This document shows positions 47,956 through 58,112 of a stretch of 64,000 nt of DNA, one piece after another. Below the pieces are notes generated by a model. It had not been told where the DNA came from. It was given only the letters and a program-made list of their open reading frames with translations, and ran no database searches. Positions within the stretch are counted from its first letter, which is position 1. Each line of letters begins with the position of its first letter. Source of the stretch: Rhodopseudomonas palustris (GTDB lineage: Bacteria; Pseudomonadota; Alphaproteobacteria; Rhizobiales; Xanthobacteraceae); NCBI RefSeq assembly GCF_013415845.1, contig NZ_CP058907.1:3410001-3474000 (forward strand), written 5' to 3'. The position numbers and the translations under genes were made by a program.

Positions 47956-50055
47956 TTGCCTTCCGACGATGAAGCCGCCGTTGCATCGAGCGCCGACGCG
48001 GCGCAGGTCGCCGCCGCGCCAGCATCAGCGAAGCCATCGCCGACCACTGCCGAGCCGCGCCCTGCGCAGCCGCCAGTCAAACCGCAACCAGCGCCGAAGC
48101 CGCAGCCCGGCCCCAAGCCGAAGCAGGCTCAGATCAAACCGGCCAGGCCCGCACGTGGTACCGGACAGATTGCGCCGTCGCCTGCCGCGGCTCCTGCGGC
48201 GGCCGCGCGGCCTGCCGCTACGCGCGCCAGCTTCCTGCCGCTCACTCTGCTGCTCGGCGCCTGCGACAGCCTTTTCGACATGCTGCGCAACCGTCCGCAA
48301 CGGCTGCTGCTGTGGGTGCTCGGCCTGTACGGGACGCTGTGGTTCATCAGCGCCATCAGCTTTCCCGGGCTGCCCGCCGTTGGTTACGAAATGGCGCTGT
48401 TCGGCGGTGAGCTGCAGGGCGGCTACTGGAAGTACCCGCCGCTGGCGCCGTGGCTGACCGAACTGGCTTCGCTCGCCACCGGACGATGGAACGGCGCCCA
48501 GCTTTTGCTCGCGCTCGGCTCTGCGCTGATGACGTTGGCGCTGCTGTGGCGCCTTGGCGCCTCGATCTTCGGCGCCAGCGGTGCGACGCTCGCCGTGGCG
48601 CTTACCATCCTGATCGGCTCCTTCGGCCCGCAGGTCACCGCATACGATCCGGCGATCGCCAGCCTGCCCTTTTCCGTCGCATTGGTACTGCTGTATCGCC
48701 GCGCCGTGCTCGGTGGCGCGCGGTCGAGCTGGATCGGGCTCGGCATCGCCGCTGCGCTGCTGATCTCAACCAACCACGCCGGCACGGCACTCGTCCTCGT
48801 GCTGATCGGACACTTGGTGTTGACTGCGGATGGGCGCAGCCGCCTGGCGACGAGCGGCTTGGCGGTCGCCGCGGGCGCCTGTTTCGTGGTGCTACTGCCG
48901 CACCTGATGTGGCTGGCGCAGGCCCACGTCGCCTCTCCTGTCCCAGACGACGGAGCGACCGGGCTGTGGCCAAGGATCAGTGCGGCGTTCGCGTTCGTGT
49001 TCGGCCAGGTCGGACTGAATCTCGGATTGATCGTCATCGCCGCTCTCGCCTTCATCCCGCGGCTGCCGCTGCAGGGCGAGCCGGCGGATCTCGAACTCAA
49101 TGCCCCCAGCGCGTTCGATCGCTCGCTCCTGGTTTCGGCCGCTGTGCTGCCGTCGATCCTGGTCGCGCTCGGCAGCGTGTTCGGCTGGTTCACGATCGGA
49201 GCCTACACCGGCAGCGCGCTGGTGGCGTTCTCCGGTCTGGCTCTGGTGGCGTTGCTGCCTGCCCGGCTGACGATCCGGGCCCCCCGGCTCACGATCGCCG
49301 CATGGATGCTGGTGCTGTTCGGTGTACCGATCGGCTACGCGACCTCGACCTACTCGCGCGCCTACGGCAGCGGGCCGGTGCCGACCGAGCTGTATCCGGC
49401 CAAGGCGCTGTCGAAAGCGATGCAGTCAGTCTGGAAGAGCCGGACCACACGCCCGCTCGATATCGTCACCGGCAGCACGCGCGAGGCCGGCTTCGTCGCG
49501 GCCTATGCCTCGCCGCGGCCCTCGGTGTTCATCGACGCCGATTTGACCAAGAGCCCGTGGATCAATGCCGAGCGGCTGAAGCGCTCCGGCGCGCTGGTGG
49601 TGTGGAGTACCGACGAATTCAAACGCACCGACGAGCTACCGCCGCCATATCGGACAGCACTGGGCAATGCGCCTTCGATGTTCGGCACCATGGTGCTGCC
49701 GCTCGGCGGCGGCAAGCTGAAGGCCTACGGTTGGGCGATGATCGCGCCAGACGGCGTGGTGCTGCCGCCTCCTGCCTCAGCGGCACCGCCGGCGCCAAGC
49801 GTGGCACAACCGCCGACACCGCCCTCGCCAGCTCCAGCGCCGGTCCCGCCTGGCCCGCCTGTTGCCATTCCGGAAGCATCACAGCCCGCTCCGCCTGAGG
49901 CGGAAGAGCCTGCAGCGCCGGCCGCAACCTCGCCTACGCAGCCAGCTGCTCTGCCTCCTGCGGCCGAGCGAGAAAAGCCGGAAGCGCCCATCCCGGCGCC
50001 GCCGGACGAGCAACCGTCGCCGGCCGGACCATCACCGACAAGGTCCCCGGAATAG
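47956..50055 (+). CDS. GT39-like (ArnT/PMT-type) integral membrane glycosyltransferase with low-complexity ends
   Basis: The product, 699 residues from the TTG used here, has an alanine/proline-rich N-terminal tail of about 90 residues, around ten membrane helices, and a proline/alanine-rich C-terminal tail of about 90 residues. The first helix is followed by a loop GYEMALFGGELQGGYWKYPPLAPWLTELA resembling the DE-type loop of ArnT-like transferases (the acidic residue E in GYE), and the body has ALLISTNHAGTALVL. Substrate is not known; ArnT transfers aminoarabinose and other members add mannose or sugar to lipids. A true start may be an ATC at 47872. It ends before a strong terminator. Confidence 0.75.
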   Translation: MPSDDEAAVASSADAAQVAAAPASAKPSPTTAEPRPAQPPVKPQPAPKPQPGPKPKQAQIKPARPARGTGQIAPSPAAAPAAAARPAATRASFLPLTLLLGACDSLFDMLRNRPQRLLLWVLGLYGTLWFISAISFPGLPAVGYEMALFGGELQGGYWKYPPLAPWLTELASLATGRWNGAQLLLALGSALMTLALLWRLGASIFGASGATLAVALTILIGSFGPQVTAYDPAIASLPFSVALVLLYRRAVLGGARSSWIGLGIAAALLISTNHAGTALVLVLIGHLVLTADGRSRLATSGLAVAAGACFVVLLPHLMWLAQAHVASPVPDDGATGLWPRISAAFAFVFGQVGLNLGLIVIAALAFIPRLPLQGEPADLELNAPSAFDRSLLVSAAVLPSILVALGSVFGWFTIGAYTGSALVAFSGLALVALLPARLTIRAPRLTIAAWMLVLFGVPIGYATSTYSRAYGSGPVPTELYPAKALSKAMQSVWKSRTTRPLDIVTGSTREAGFVAAYASPRPSVFIDADLTKSPWINAERLKRSGALVVWSTDEFKRTDELPPPYRTALGNAPSMFGTMVLPLGGGKLKAYGWAMIAPDGVVLPPPASAAPPAPSVAQPPTPPSPAPAPVPPGPPVAIPEASQPAPPEAEEPAAPAATSPTQPAALPPAAEREKPEAPIPAPPDEQPSPAGPSPTRSPE

Positions 50056-50078
50056 CGGTTGATCGCTCGACAAACGAC

Positions 50079-50113
50079 GAGGCCGGCGATCGCTCGCCGG
50101 CCTCTTTCATTTT
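50079..50113 (+). terminator. Intrinsic terminator of the GT39-like gene
   Basis: An 11-base perfect stem (GAGGCCGGCGA / TCGCCGGCCTC, TCGC loop) is followed by TTTCATTTT on the plus strand. It lies between the convergent GT39 and clpA genes. Confidence 0.85.
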
Positions 50114-50129
50114 GATCGCTAAAGCCCGA

Positions 50130-52514
50130 TCAGGCTTTCTCGACCTGATCTTTCACCTTGGCCTTCCGGGCCGAGCCGCCACGCTTCTTGCCGGGTAGAT
50201 TTTCCGGCTTCGGCGTCACAGGGCCGTCGAGGAATTCGAAGCCGATCTTCTCCAGCTCGACACCGGCGACGGCATCGTCCTTGACCAGCACGACCTTGAC
50301 GTGGCCGCCGCCCTTCAGCTTGCCGAACAGTACCTCGTCGGCCAGCGGCTTCTTGATGTGCTCCTGGATCACGCGGGCCATCGGCCGGGCGCCCATCTGC
50401 TCGTCGTAGCCGTGCTGCACCAGCCACGCCTTGGCGGGCTCGGACAGCTCGATGGTGACGTCGCGGTCCGCGAGCTGAGCCTCGAGCTGCAGCACGAACT
50501 TCTCCACCACCATGCCGATGACGTCGGCATTGAGATGCGCAAACGACACGATCGCATCGAGACGGTTGCGGAATTCCGGCGCGAACTGCCGGTTAATCGC
50601 CTCGTGGTCGTCACCTTCCCGCTTGTTGCGGGTGAAGCCGAACGCCTGCCGCGCCAGATCCGCCGCGCCCGCGTTCGTGGTCATGATCAGGATCACGTTG
50701 CGGAAGTTGACCTGCTTGCCGTTGTGATCAGTGAGCCGGCCGTGATCCATGATCTGCAGCAGCACGTTGTACAGATCCGGATGCGCCTTCTCGATTTCGT
50801 CGAGCAGCACCACGCAATGCGGATGCTGATCGACGCCGTCGGTCAGCAGGCCGCCCTGGTCGAAGCCGACATAGCCGGGAGGCGCGCCGATCAGACGCGA
50901 CACGGTGTGCCGCTCCATGTACTCCGACATGTCGAAGCGCAGCAGCTCGACACCGAGCGTCGAGGCGAGTTGTTTGGCGACCTCGGTCTTGCCGACGCCA
51001 GTCGGGCCCGAGAACAGGTAGCAGCCGATCGGCTTCTCCGGTTCACGCAGGCCGGCACGCGCCAGCTTGATCGACGCCGACAGCGCCTCGATCGCCTTGT
51101 CCTGACCGAACACCACGCGCTTCAGGGTCTGCTCGAGATGCTTGAGCACCTCGGCGTCGTCCTTCGACACGCTCTTGGGCGGAATCCGAGCCATGGTCGC
51201 AACCGTGGCTTCGATCTCCTTGATGCCGATCGTCTTCTTGCGCTTGTTCTCGGACAGCAGCATCTGCGCCGCGCCGGATTCGTCGATCACGTCGATCGCC
51301 TTGTCCGGCAACTTCCGGTCATGGATGTAGCGCGACGACAGCTGCACCGCGGATTCGATCGCCTCGTTGGTGTACTTCAGCTTGTGATAGTCCTCGAAGT
51401 AAGGCTTCAGCCCCTTCAGGATTGCGATCGCATCTTCGACCGTCGGCTCGTTGACGTCGATCTTCTGGAAGCGCCGCACCAGCGCGCGGTCCTTCTCGAA
51501 GTGCTGACGGTATTCCTTATAGGTGGTCGAGCCCATGCAGCGAATGGTGCCCGAAGCCAAGGCAGGCTTGAGCAAATTCGAGGCATCCATCGCGCCGCCG
51601 GAAGTGGCACCGGCGCCGATGACGGTGTGGATCTCGTCGATGAACAGAATCGCGTTCGGGTGCGCTTCGAGTTCCTTCAAGACTTGCTTGAGGCGTTCTT
51701 CGAAGTCACCGCGATAGCGCGTACCTGCCAGCAGCGTACCCATGTCGAGCGAGAACACGGTGGCGGCGGACAGCACCTCCGGGACCTCGCCGTCGACGAT
51801 GCGCTTGGCGAGACCTTCCGCAATCGCCGTCTTGCCGACGCCGGCCTCGCCGACGAACAGCGGGTTGTTCTTCTGCCGGCGGCACAGCACTTGAATCGCG
51901 CGGCTGATCTCGGCGTTGCGCCCGATCACCGGATCGATCTTGCCGTCGCGGGCCTTCTTGTTGAGGTTGACGCAATAGGTCTCGAGCGCGTCGCCCTTCT
52001 TCTTGGAGTCGTCGCCGCCCTTGGTCTCGGTCTCTTCGTCGACACCGCGCACCGGGCGCGCTTCGGACACGCCGGGACGCTTGGCGATGCCGTGGCTGAT
52101 GTAGTTCACCGCGTCGTAGCGCGTCATGTCCTGCTCCTGCAGGAAGTACGCGGCATGGCTCTCACGCTCGGCGAAGATCGCGACCAGCACGTTGGCGCCG
52201 GTCACTTCCTCACGCCCCGATGACTGCACATGGATCACAGCGCGCTGAATCACGCGCTGGAAGCCGGCGGTCGGCTTGGCGTCCTCAGAGCCGTCGGTCA
52301 CCAGATTCTCGAATTCGGTTTCGAGATAGTTGACCAGGCTGGTGCGCAGCTTGTCGAGATCGACGCTGCAGGCGCGCATCACCGCGGCCGCGTCGGAATC
52401 GTCGACCAGAGACAACAGCAGATGTTCGAGGGTTGCGTACTGGTGGTGACGCTCGTTGGCGATGGCGAGCGCACGATGGAGGGATTGCTCAAGGCTTTGG
52501 GAAAATGTCGGCAT
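50130..52514 (-). CDS. clpA: ATP-dependent Clp protease ATP-binding subunit ClpA
   Basis: ClpA unfolds substrates for ClpP and receives N-end-rule substrates from ClpS. The 794-residue product has the N-terminal repeat domain ([18 protein letters not shown]), the first AAA domain with [17 protein letters not shown] and an [11 protein letters not shown]alker B, and the second AAA domain with [15 protein letters not shown] and [11 protein letters not shown]. The IGF/IGL-type loop needed for ClpP docking lies after IVSFAHLN... or similar but I cannot place it with certainty. clpS follows 190 bases upstream on the same strand. Confidence 0.97.
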   Translation of the reverse strand: MPTFSQSLEQSLHRALAIANERHHQYATLEHLLLSLVDDSDAAAVMRACSVDLDKLRTSLVNYLETEFENLVTDGSEDAKPTAGFQRVIQRAVIHVQSSGREEVTGANVLVAIFAERESHAAYFLQEQDMTRYDAVNYISHGIAKRPGVSEARPVRGVDEETETKGGDDSKKKGDALETYCVNLNKKARDGKIDPVIGRNAEISRAIQVLCRRQKNNPLFVGEAGVGKTAIAEGLAKRIVDGEVPEVLSAATVFSLDMGTLLAGTRYRGDFEERLKQVLKELEAHPNAILFIDEIHTVIGAGATSGGAMDASNLLKPALASGTIRCMGSTTYKEYRQHFEKDRALVRRFQKIDVNEPTVEDAIAILKGLKPYFEDYHKLKYTNEAIESAVQLSSRYIHDRKLPDKAIDVIDESGAAQMLLSENKRKKTIGIKEIEATVATMARIPPKSVSKDDAEVLKHLEQTLKRVVFGQDKAIEALSASIKLARAGLREPEKPIGCYLFSGPTGVGKTEVAKQLASTLGVELLRFDMSEYMERHTVSRLIGAPPGYVGFDQGGLLTDGVDQHPHCVVLLDEIEKAHPDLYNVLLQIMDHGRLTDHNGKQVNFRNVILIMTTNAGAADLARQAFGFTRNKREGDDHEAINRQFAPEFRNRLDAIVSFAHLNADVIGMVVEKFVLQLEAQLADRDVTIELSEPAKAWLVQHGYDEQMGARPMARVIQEHIKKPLADEVLFGKLKGGGHVKVVLVKDDAVAGVELEKIGFEFLDGPVTPKPENLPGKKRGGSARKAKVKDQVEKA

Positions 52515-52707
52515 CTCGTCCTCTGTGTCCCCCGCTGATCATGATCGCCGCTGCACCGTGACGCAACAACAACCTTTCCAGATATAGTGTCCAAACCTGA
52601 TCGCGAAAGACTGGTTCCGTATCAGTCCGTCCACCCAGCAAGTCCGGGAAAACCCGCCAGCTTGGACCAATGCAAAACCTGTTCCGAGTTTGGCGACGCA
52701 CGCGCTG

Positions 52708-53106
52708 CTATTTTTTCTCCATGACGCACTGAAGAGGATGTTGATGCTTGCGGGCGAAATCCATCACCTGCGTCACTTTGGTCTCGGCGATCTCGTAGGT
52801 GAAGACGCCGCACTCCCCGATGCCGTGATGGTGGACGTGCAGCATCACCTTGGTGGCCGCCTCGACGTCCATCTGGAAGAACTTCTCCAGCACGTGGACC
52901 ACGAACTCCATCGGCGTGTAGTCGTCGTTCAGGATCAGCACGCGATACAGATTGGGGCGCTTGGTGCGCGGCTTGGTCTTGGTGATGACCGAGGTCGACG
53001 GCGTGCTCGGGCCCGAACGGCCTCCGTCGCCTGCCATCGCGAGCGGCCGGTTCATTCGGTCGCCGGCCGGGCCGGCAGCGGGGTGGCTTAGAGAAGGTTG
53101 CAGCAT
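52708..53106 (-). CDS. clpS: ClpS adaptor protein
   Basis: The core has the ClpS pattern [24 protein letters not shown] and the [24 protein letters not shown] segment, which binds N-end-rule residues and the ClpA N-domain. The family length is 106-110 residues. The start is open: the ATG at 53106 is used, giving 132 residues, while ATGs at 53055 and 53037 give 115 and 109; none has a strong ribosome-binding site. The divergent neighbour is the tadG-like gene. Confidence 0.93.
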   Translation of the reverse strand: MLQPSLSHPAAGPAGDRMNRPLAMAGDGGRSGPSTPSTSVITKTKPRTKRPNLYRVLILNDDYTPMEFVVHVLEKFFQMDVEAATKVMLHVHHHGIGECGVFTYEIAETKVTQVMDFARKHQHPLQCVMEKK

Positions 53107-53509
53107 GGCTTTCGGTATTTAAATCCCCAGGGAACTTCCCATACGCCGGAACCGCGACTGCGGTCAGCGCGCAAATGCCGACCACGCCCACAGCGCAGCG
53201 GCTCCCGGCACGACGCAGCGGCGGAATACGGTAAATATGGGTCGAGTGTGGTTTTGCTGCAAGCGCGGAAATCCCGGAGGCGCGCCCTAGCCTCGCCGCA
53301 GGCGGAGGACCGCCGCCTGCGGCTGCAGGGTTAATCGGGCGTTAGAAACAACCAGCAAATCCAGCCCATCGCGGTGACGGACCATCAAGCAAACCGCCCA
53401 GCTTGGCGGCATTTATGGCGCAGTTTAGCGAGTTTCTGAGATTCATTTTACGCGGCGTTTATCCATACCGCCCGATCTTGCCCAGCCAAGAGCCAGGATC
53501 GGTGCCGTC
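53107..53509. other. Intergenic 403 bases between clpS and the TadG-like gene
   Basis: No gene is visible. It holds a perfect 11-base inverted repeat (53295-53323, 7-base loop) and a CtrA-like box next to it. Promoters for the two divergent genes must be here. Confidence 0.5.
53331..53345. promoter_or_regulatory. CtrA-like box upstream of the TadG-like gene
   Basis: TTAA at 53331-53334, seven bases and TTAG at 53342-53345 differ by one base from TTAA-N7-TTAA. It is 165 bases ahead of the TadG-like start. Confidence 0.35.
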
Positions 53510-54877
53510 ATGTCCATGATTTCCCTTGCCGCCCAACTGACGCGCGCGGCGCGCCGCTTCCCGCAGGCGAACGGGGGAAACATCGCCGTGATCTTCGCCC
53601 TGGCGCTGGTGCCGTTGCTCGGCTTCATCGGCGTGGCTGTGGACTATTCCCGCGCCAACAACGCCCGCACCTCGCTGCAGAACGCGCTCGATTCGGCCGC
53701 CCTGATGCTGTCGCGCGATCTCGGCGTCGGCACCATCACGCCCGACCAGGTGTCGAGCAAGGCGCAGACTTATTTCAACAGCCTCTACACCAACAAAGAG
53801 ACCGGCGCCGTCACGGTGACCGCAACCTATACGGCGAAGGACGGCTCCGGCTCGTCCACCATCGCGATGAGCGGCCAAGGCGCGGTCCAGACTCAATTCA
53901 TGAAGATCCTCGGCTTCCAAACGATGGCGATCGGATCGTCGACGACCACGACCTGGGGCGGCACCCGCCTCCGCGTTGCGATGGCGCTCGACGTCACCGG
54001 GTCGATGGCCTCGGCCGGCAAGATGTCGGCCATGAAGACGGCAGCGAAGAATCTGGTCGATAGCCTCCGCGCGAGTGCCCAAACCGCCGACGACGTTTAC
54101 ATCTCGGTGGTGCCGTTCGCTCAGATGGTCAACGTCGGCAGCAGCAATCGGAACGCGAGCTGGGTCAGATGGGACCTTTGGGACGAAAGCAACGGCAGCT
54201 GTAGCTCTTGGTGGTACTCGACCAAATCCAGCTGCGAATATGCGGGTCGAACCTGGACCGCGACGAGTCACAACCAATGGGCCGGCTGCGTGACCGATCG
54301 CGATCAGCCCGCGGACACCACCAAGGATGTTCCGACGAGTTACGCCACTCGGTTTCCGGCCGTCGATTACGACGCCTGCCCCCAGCAACTGCTGGGGATG
54401 ACGTCGGCCTACTCATTGTCGAATGCGACCACGATCAAGAACAAGATCGACGCGCTATCGCCGAACGGCGGTACCAACCAGGCAATCGGCATGCACTGGG
54501 CCTGGATGTCACTGCGCACCGGCGATCCGCTCAACACCCCGGCGAAAGACTCCAACTACAAATACACCGATGCGATCATTCTGCTGTCGGACGGTTTGAA
54601 CACGGTCGACCGTTGGTACGGCAACGGCCGCGACTGGTCGCCCCAGGTCGACGCGCGTCAGCGGATCCTGTGCGACAACATCCGGGCGTCGTCGACCAAC
54701 ACCAACCCGGTCGTCATCTATACGATCCAGGTCAACACCGATGGCGATCCGGAATCTACGGTATTGAAATACTGCGCTGATAGCGGCAACTTCTTCGCGA
54801 CCACGACGTCCAGCGGCATCGGGACCGCTTTCGCCCAGATCGGTTCCTCGCTCTCCAAGCTCCGCGTCGCGAAGTAA
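53510..54877 (+). CDS. TadG-like pilus-assembly protein with vWA domain
   Basis: The 455-residue product has an N-terminal signal-anchor (GGNIAVIFALALVPLLGFIGVAVDYSRA) typical of TadE/TadG minor pilins, then a vWA domain with the MIDAS start ALDVTGSM (DxTGS form) and LLSDGLNTV. Six cysteines (in NGSCSS, KSSCEY, AGCVTD, YDACPQ, RILCDN and LKYCAD) suggest disulfides. TadG proteins belong to the Tad/Flp pilus system, but no other tad genes are present nearby, so the gene is solitary here. The first ATG at 53510 (MSMISLAA) is used. Confidence 0.87.
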   Translation: MSMISLAAQLTRAARRFPQANGGNIAVIFALALVPLLGFIGVAVDYSRANNARTSLQNALDSAALMLSRDLGVGTITPDQVSSKAQTYFNSLYTNKETGAVTVTATYTAKDGSGSSTIAMSGQGAVQTQFMKILGFQTMAIGSSTTTTWGGTRLRVAMALDVTGSMASAGKMSAMKTAAKNLVDSLRASAQTADDVYISVVPFAQMVNVGSSNRNASWVRWDLWDESNGSCSSWWYSTKSSCEYAGRTWTATSHNQWAGCVTDRDQPADTTKDVPTSYATRFPAVDYDACPQQLLGMTSAYSLSNATTIKNKIDALSPNGGTNQAIGMHWAWMSLRTGDPLNTPAKDSNYKYTDAIILLSDGLNTVDRWYGNGRDWSPQVDARQRILCDNIRASSTNTNPVVIYTIQVNTDGDPESTVLKYCADSGNFFATTTSSGIGTAFAQIGSSLSKLRVAK

Positions 54878-55233
54878 GCCCGCTCACCCCGGCCGCCGCC
54901 CTCTTCCTCCAAGCTCGCCGGCGTCCGGCCCCCTCGACCGGGCCCGGGCTGGCGGGGCATGCCGCACTGCGGTACCAATCCCGCGAATCCTCGGCATCGG
55001 CGCAAGAGATGCTTAACCTTTTCGAAACCGCCCGCTCCTAACCTGAATCCCTAAACATTTGCGCTCGCCTCGAAAAGCCGCGTCAATACAGCCGCTTACC
55101 CGACCGATCGGGAGCTGCCGCTGGTGCCGGGCAAGCGAGTGATTCCAACGCTGGATTCAGACGTCGCCGGACCGCTCGGGCTTAATTTTGCCTCACGGCC
55201 CGGTGAATGATGAAAGATCGGACGGGGACGTTC
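54878..55233. other. Intergenic 356 bases before the D,D-carboxypeptidase gene
   Basis: I see no gene. A lower-GC segment around 55010-55070 (AACCTTTTCGAAACC, CTAAACATTT) could hold the promoter of the carboxypeptidase gene, but no clear consensus is present. Confidence 0.4.
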
Positions 55234-57000
55234 ATGCACCGCAATATTTCCTTCAGCTCGCGCGCGCTGCGAGTTTGCGTGCTCGGCTTGGCGACGATCT
55301 CAGCCGCGGTGATCTTTACAACCGACACAGCCGACGCCCGGAAGCGGCATCGTCACCATCACGCCCGCCACCACGTCGAGCGCAACAGCTACAACCCCGC
55401 CTTCGCCTCGATCATCGTCGACGGCAATACCGGTGCGGTTCTCACCGCCACCAACCCCGACAGCCTCCGTCATCCGGCGTCGCTGACTAAAATCATGACC
55501 CTGTACCTGCTGTTCGAGAAGCTCGAACAGGGCAAGCTCAGCCTCGACAGCGAGATGGACGTTTCCGAGCACGCCTCCGAGCAGGCGCCGACCAAGCTCG
55601 GCTTGCGCCCCGGCTCGACGCTGCGGGTCGAAGACGCCATCAAGGGTCTTGTGACCCGCTCGGCCAATGACGCGGCCGTGGTGATCGCCGAGACCGTCGG
55701 CGGCAGCGAAGCCGACTTCGCCAAGCTGATGACGCGCAAGGCGCGGGCGCTCGGCATGTCGCGCACCGTGTACCGCAACGCCTCGGGCCTGCCGAACGAC
55801 GAGCAGGTCACCACCGCGCGGGACCAATCGATCCTCGGCCGCGCGATCCAGGACCGCTTCCCGCGCTACTACCGCTACTTCGCGACCTCCGTCTTCAACT
55901 ATCGTGGCCACGCCATCCGCAACCACAATCGCCTGCTCGGCAATGTCGAAGGCGTCGACGGCATCAAGACCGGCTACACCCGCGCCTCCGGCTTCAACCT
56001 GGTCACCTCGATGCACCGCGGCAACCGCTTCCTGGTCGGCGTCGTGCTCGGCGGCCGCAGCGGCGGCTCGCGCGACGCCATCATGCGCAACCTGCTGGCC
56101 GAGAATCTGGAAAAGGGCGCGACGCGCCGCACCGTTGCCGCTATCAGCGAACGCTCCTCCGGTTCGGACGAGACCGAGGTCGCCGAGGATACCCGTCCGG
56201 CGCCGGCGGTTCAGGTGCAGGGCGCCGTTCAGGTCGCCTCCGCCGCCCCGGAAACCGCCGCCGTTCCGGTCCCTCGCCCGGCAGCGCCGATGACCCGCTC
56301 GGTCGCCGCGCCGGAGCCCAAAGCCGAAGCCAAGCCGGAGCCCGGCCCGTTCAACAGCGGCAGCCTGGACTCCAAGCCGCTGCAGATCATTCCCGGCTCG
56401 GCCGAGCCGATGAAGCCGGTGCGGGTCAAGACGGTCCAGGTCAAATCCGCCCCGATCAAGCTCGCTTCGGCGGTCGCCGCTCCTCCCGTCACCAACGCCA
56501 TCCCGTCGCCCCGCCAGAATCCGGCCGAAACTTCCAGCGCCGCGGTCGCCCGTGTCGAAGCCCGCCCCGAAGTGATCCAGCAGCCGGCCGGTCACGGCAC
56601 CGGCCAGGGCATCCTCGGCGTGCTGCCCGGCAACATGGCGCCGAAGCACTCGCAGGCGATGGCCTATGCCGACCCCGCACCGGCGGCCCCAGCCGCTCCG
56701 GCCCCAGCAGCTCCGGCAGTTCAGCAGAACGGCGCGATCAAGACCGTCGCCCATAGCGGCTGGATCATTCAGGTTGGCGCGCTGGAAAGCGAGCCGGAAG
56801 CCCGCAAGCGCCTCGAGGCCGCACGCGAGCAGGCCAGCGGCCTGCTCGGCAAGGCTGATCCGTTCACCGAGACCGTGACCACCAAGGGCGACCGCAAGCT
56901 TTATCGGGCGCGCTTTGCTGGGCTGGAACGTGATGAAGCCGAGGCGGTGTGCCGCAAGCTGAAGCGCTCCGACATCTCCTGCTTCACCATCAAGAACTGA
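55234..57000 (+). CDS. D-alanyl-D-alanine carboxypeptidase with C-terminal SPOR domain
   Basis: The 588-residue product is a low-molecular-weight penicillin-binding protein (peptidase S11) with a signal peptide cut before a histidine-rich segment (RKRHRHHHARHH). The three active-site motifs are intact: SLTK (83-86), SAN (143-145) and KTG (245-247). After a proline/alanine-rich linker of about 250 residues comes a SPOR domain (WIIQVGALESEPEARKRLEA ... ETVTTKGDRKLYRARFAGL) that binds denuded glycan at division sites. It should trim the terminal D-Ala of peptidoglycan at the septum. The ATG at 55234 with a GGGGA site is used; ATGs at 55207 and 55210 would add up to nine residues. Confidence 0.93.
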   Translation: MHRNISFSSRALRVCVLGLATISAAVIFTTDTADARKRHRHHHARHHVERNSYNPAFASIIVDGNTGAVLTATNPDSLRHPASLTKIMTLYLLFEKLEQGKLSLDSEMDVSEHASEQAPTKLGLRPGSTLRVEDAIKGLVTRSANDAAVVIAETVGGSEADFAKLMTRKARALGMSRTVYRNASGLPNDEQVTTARDQSILGRAIQDRFPRYYRYFATSVFNYRGHAIRNHNRLLGNVEGVDGIKTGYTRASGFNLVTSMHRGNRFLVGVVLGGRSGGSRDAIMRNLLAENLEKGATRRTVAAISERSSGSDETEVAEDTRPAPAVQVQGAVQVASAAPETAAVPVPRPAAPMTRSVAAPEPKAEAKPEPGPFNSGSLDSKPLQIIPGSAEPMKPVRVKTVQVKSAPIKLASAVAAPPVTNAIPSPRQNPAETSSAAVARVEARPEVIQQPAGHGTGQGILGVLPGNMAPKHSQAMAYADPAPAAPAAPAPAAPAVQQNGAIKTVAHSGWIIQVGALESEPEARKRLEAAREQASGLLGKADPFTETVTTKGDRKLYRARFAGLERDEAEAVCRKLKRSDISCFTIKN

Positions 57001-57027
57001 TCTTTCCAAGATCTCGAACGAGACCAA

Positions 57028-57055
57028 CGCGGCCGGGCTCCCCGGCCGCGTTTTT
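57028..57055 (+). terminator. Intrinsic terminator of the carboxypeptidase gene
   Basis: A 10-base perfect GC stem (CGCGGCCGGG / CCCGGCCGCG, CTC loop) is followed by TTTTT. Confidence 0.92.
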
Positions 57056-57328
57056 CGTTGGCCTGAGAGCTTCGCCGGAGACTTGGCTGAAAGACGCGGA
57101 GCCCTGGCTCTCCCCGGTAAGCCCGGCCAGGACGAGATCGGCGAGCGAACTATGCGAGCCGTAGGATTGCCCGCGCGATCTCAAGCGGCGGGAACACGGC
57201 GAAACCACTCGTCAAGGATTGATCGATAAAAGTTGAATCAACAGCCACGCCGAAGCGGCGGGCGACCCGGGGCGTCAATTCGGGATCAGGGCACTCGCAG
57301 TCTGTAGCGTAAAGTTGCGTTGCTGGAG

Positions 57329-58057
57329 TTAGCTGCGATGCGTTCGAAGCAAGGTATCCTTGGCCGCGTTTACCCGGGCGGCAAGGTACGTCGACCCCCC
57401 TTGGTCGGGATGCAATTTCTTCATGAGAGTGCGGTGGGCGCGTCCGATCTCGTCCGGCCCCGCTCCCGGCTGCAGGCCAAGGATCTCATAGGCTTCCTCG
57501 GTCGTCATTTTGCTGCCCGACGCCTGGCTACGCTGCCCCCCTGCCGCATCTCCATGCGCGTTCTGACGCCAAGCGGGAAACCGGCGGTCCAGATAGCTTT
57601 CAAGTAGCGCACAGCTCTCGGCATCGAAGCCGGCCAGCATTGCAGCAAGCTGGCCGAGGTCGAATTCGTCGAGCGAGCGGCCGGCATTGGGGCCGGCCAG
57701 GATCCGTCCGGTCATCGCACCGCTGTCGTGGTCCAGCACCATTTCCAGATAATTAGAGCGCACCGTCGAGGCCTGCCCCCGCGAGCGCCCGCCCAGGCCT
57801 CCGAACAGCCCGCCGAGATTGCCGAAGCCGGCGTTCTGCAGCGGCGTCCAGCCCAGCAGCCCGGCGCCGAACAGGCCGAGCGGGATTGCGACCGCCAGTT
57901 CGCCTTTGACACCGGTAAACAGCGCCGCCGCCAGCATGACGATCCCGCCGGAAATCTTCAACGCCCGCGCCAGCACCGCCGGGTTGGCGGACCGGAACAT
58001 CTGCAGCAGCGTGTAGAGCACGAAAACGGCGATGGCGCCGGCAATCAACGTAGGCAT
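57329..58057 (-). CDS. Membrane-anchored J-domain protein
   Basis: The 242-residue product has two N-terminal hydrophobic segments (LIAGAIAVFVLYTLLQMF and ISGGIVMLAAALFTGVKG), a glycine-rich segment (FGNLGGLFGGLGGRSRGQ) and a C-terminal J domain with EEAYEILGLQPGAGPDEIGR and the HPD motif in KKLHPDQGG. This arrangement recalls DjlA/Pam18-type cochaperones that stimulate DnaK at a membrane. The ATG at 58057 (MPTLIAGA) is used; the frame is open further up but overlaps the vWA gene. It follows that gene by about 55 bases and is probably co-transcribed. Confidence 0.87.
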   Translation of the reverse strand: MPTLIAGAIAVFVLYTLLQMFRSANPAVLARALKISGGIVMLAAALFTGVKGELAVAIPLGLFGAGLLGWTPLQNAGFGNLGGLFGGLGGRSRGQASTVRSNYLEMVLDHDSGAMTGRILAGPNAGRSLDEFDLGQLAAMLAGFDAESCALLESYLDRRFPAWRQNAHGDAAGGQRSQASGSKMTTEEAYEILGLQPGAGPDEIGRAHRTLMKKLHPDQGGSTYLAARVNAAKDTLLRTHRS

Positions 58058-58112
58058 GCTGGGAATATAGGTCGGTCGCACCGAAAAAGCACCGGCGGCG
58101 CCTCGCTGCCGG

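Noticed and set aside
57210..57245. FixK/FNR-type box (TTGAT...ATCAA)
   Set aside because: The half-sites near 57217 and 57232 do not have the 4-base spacing.
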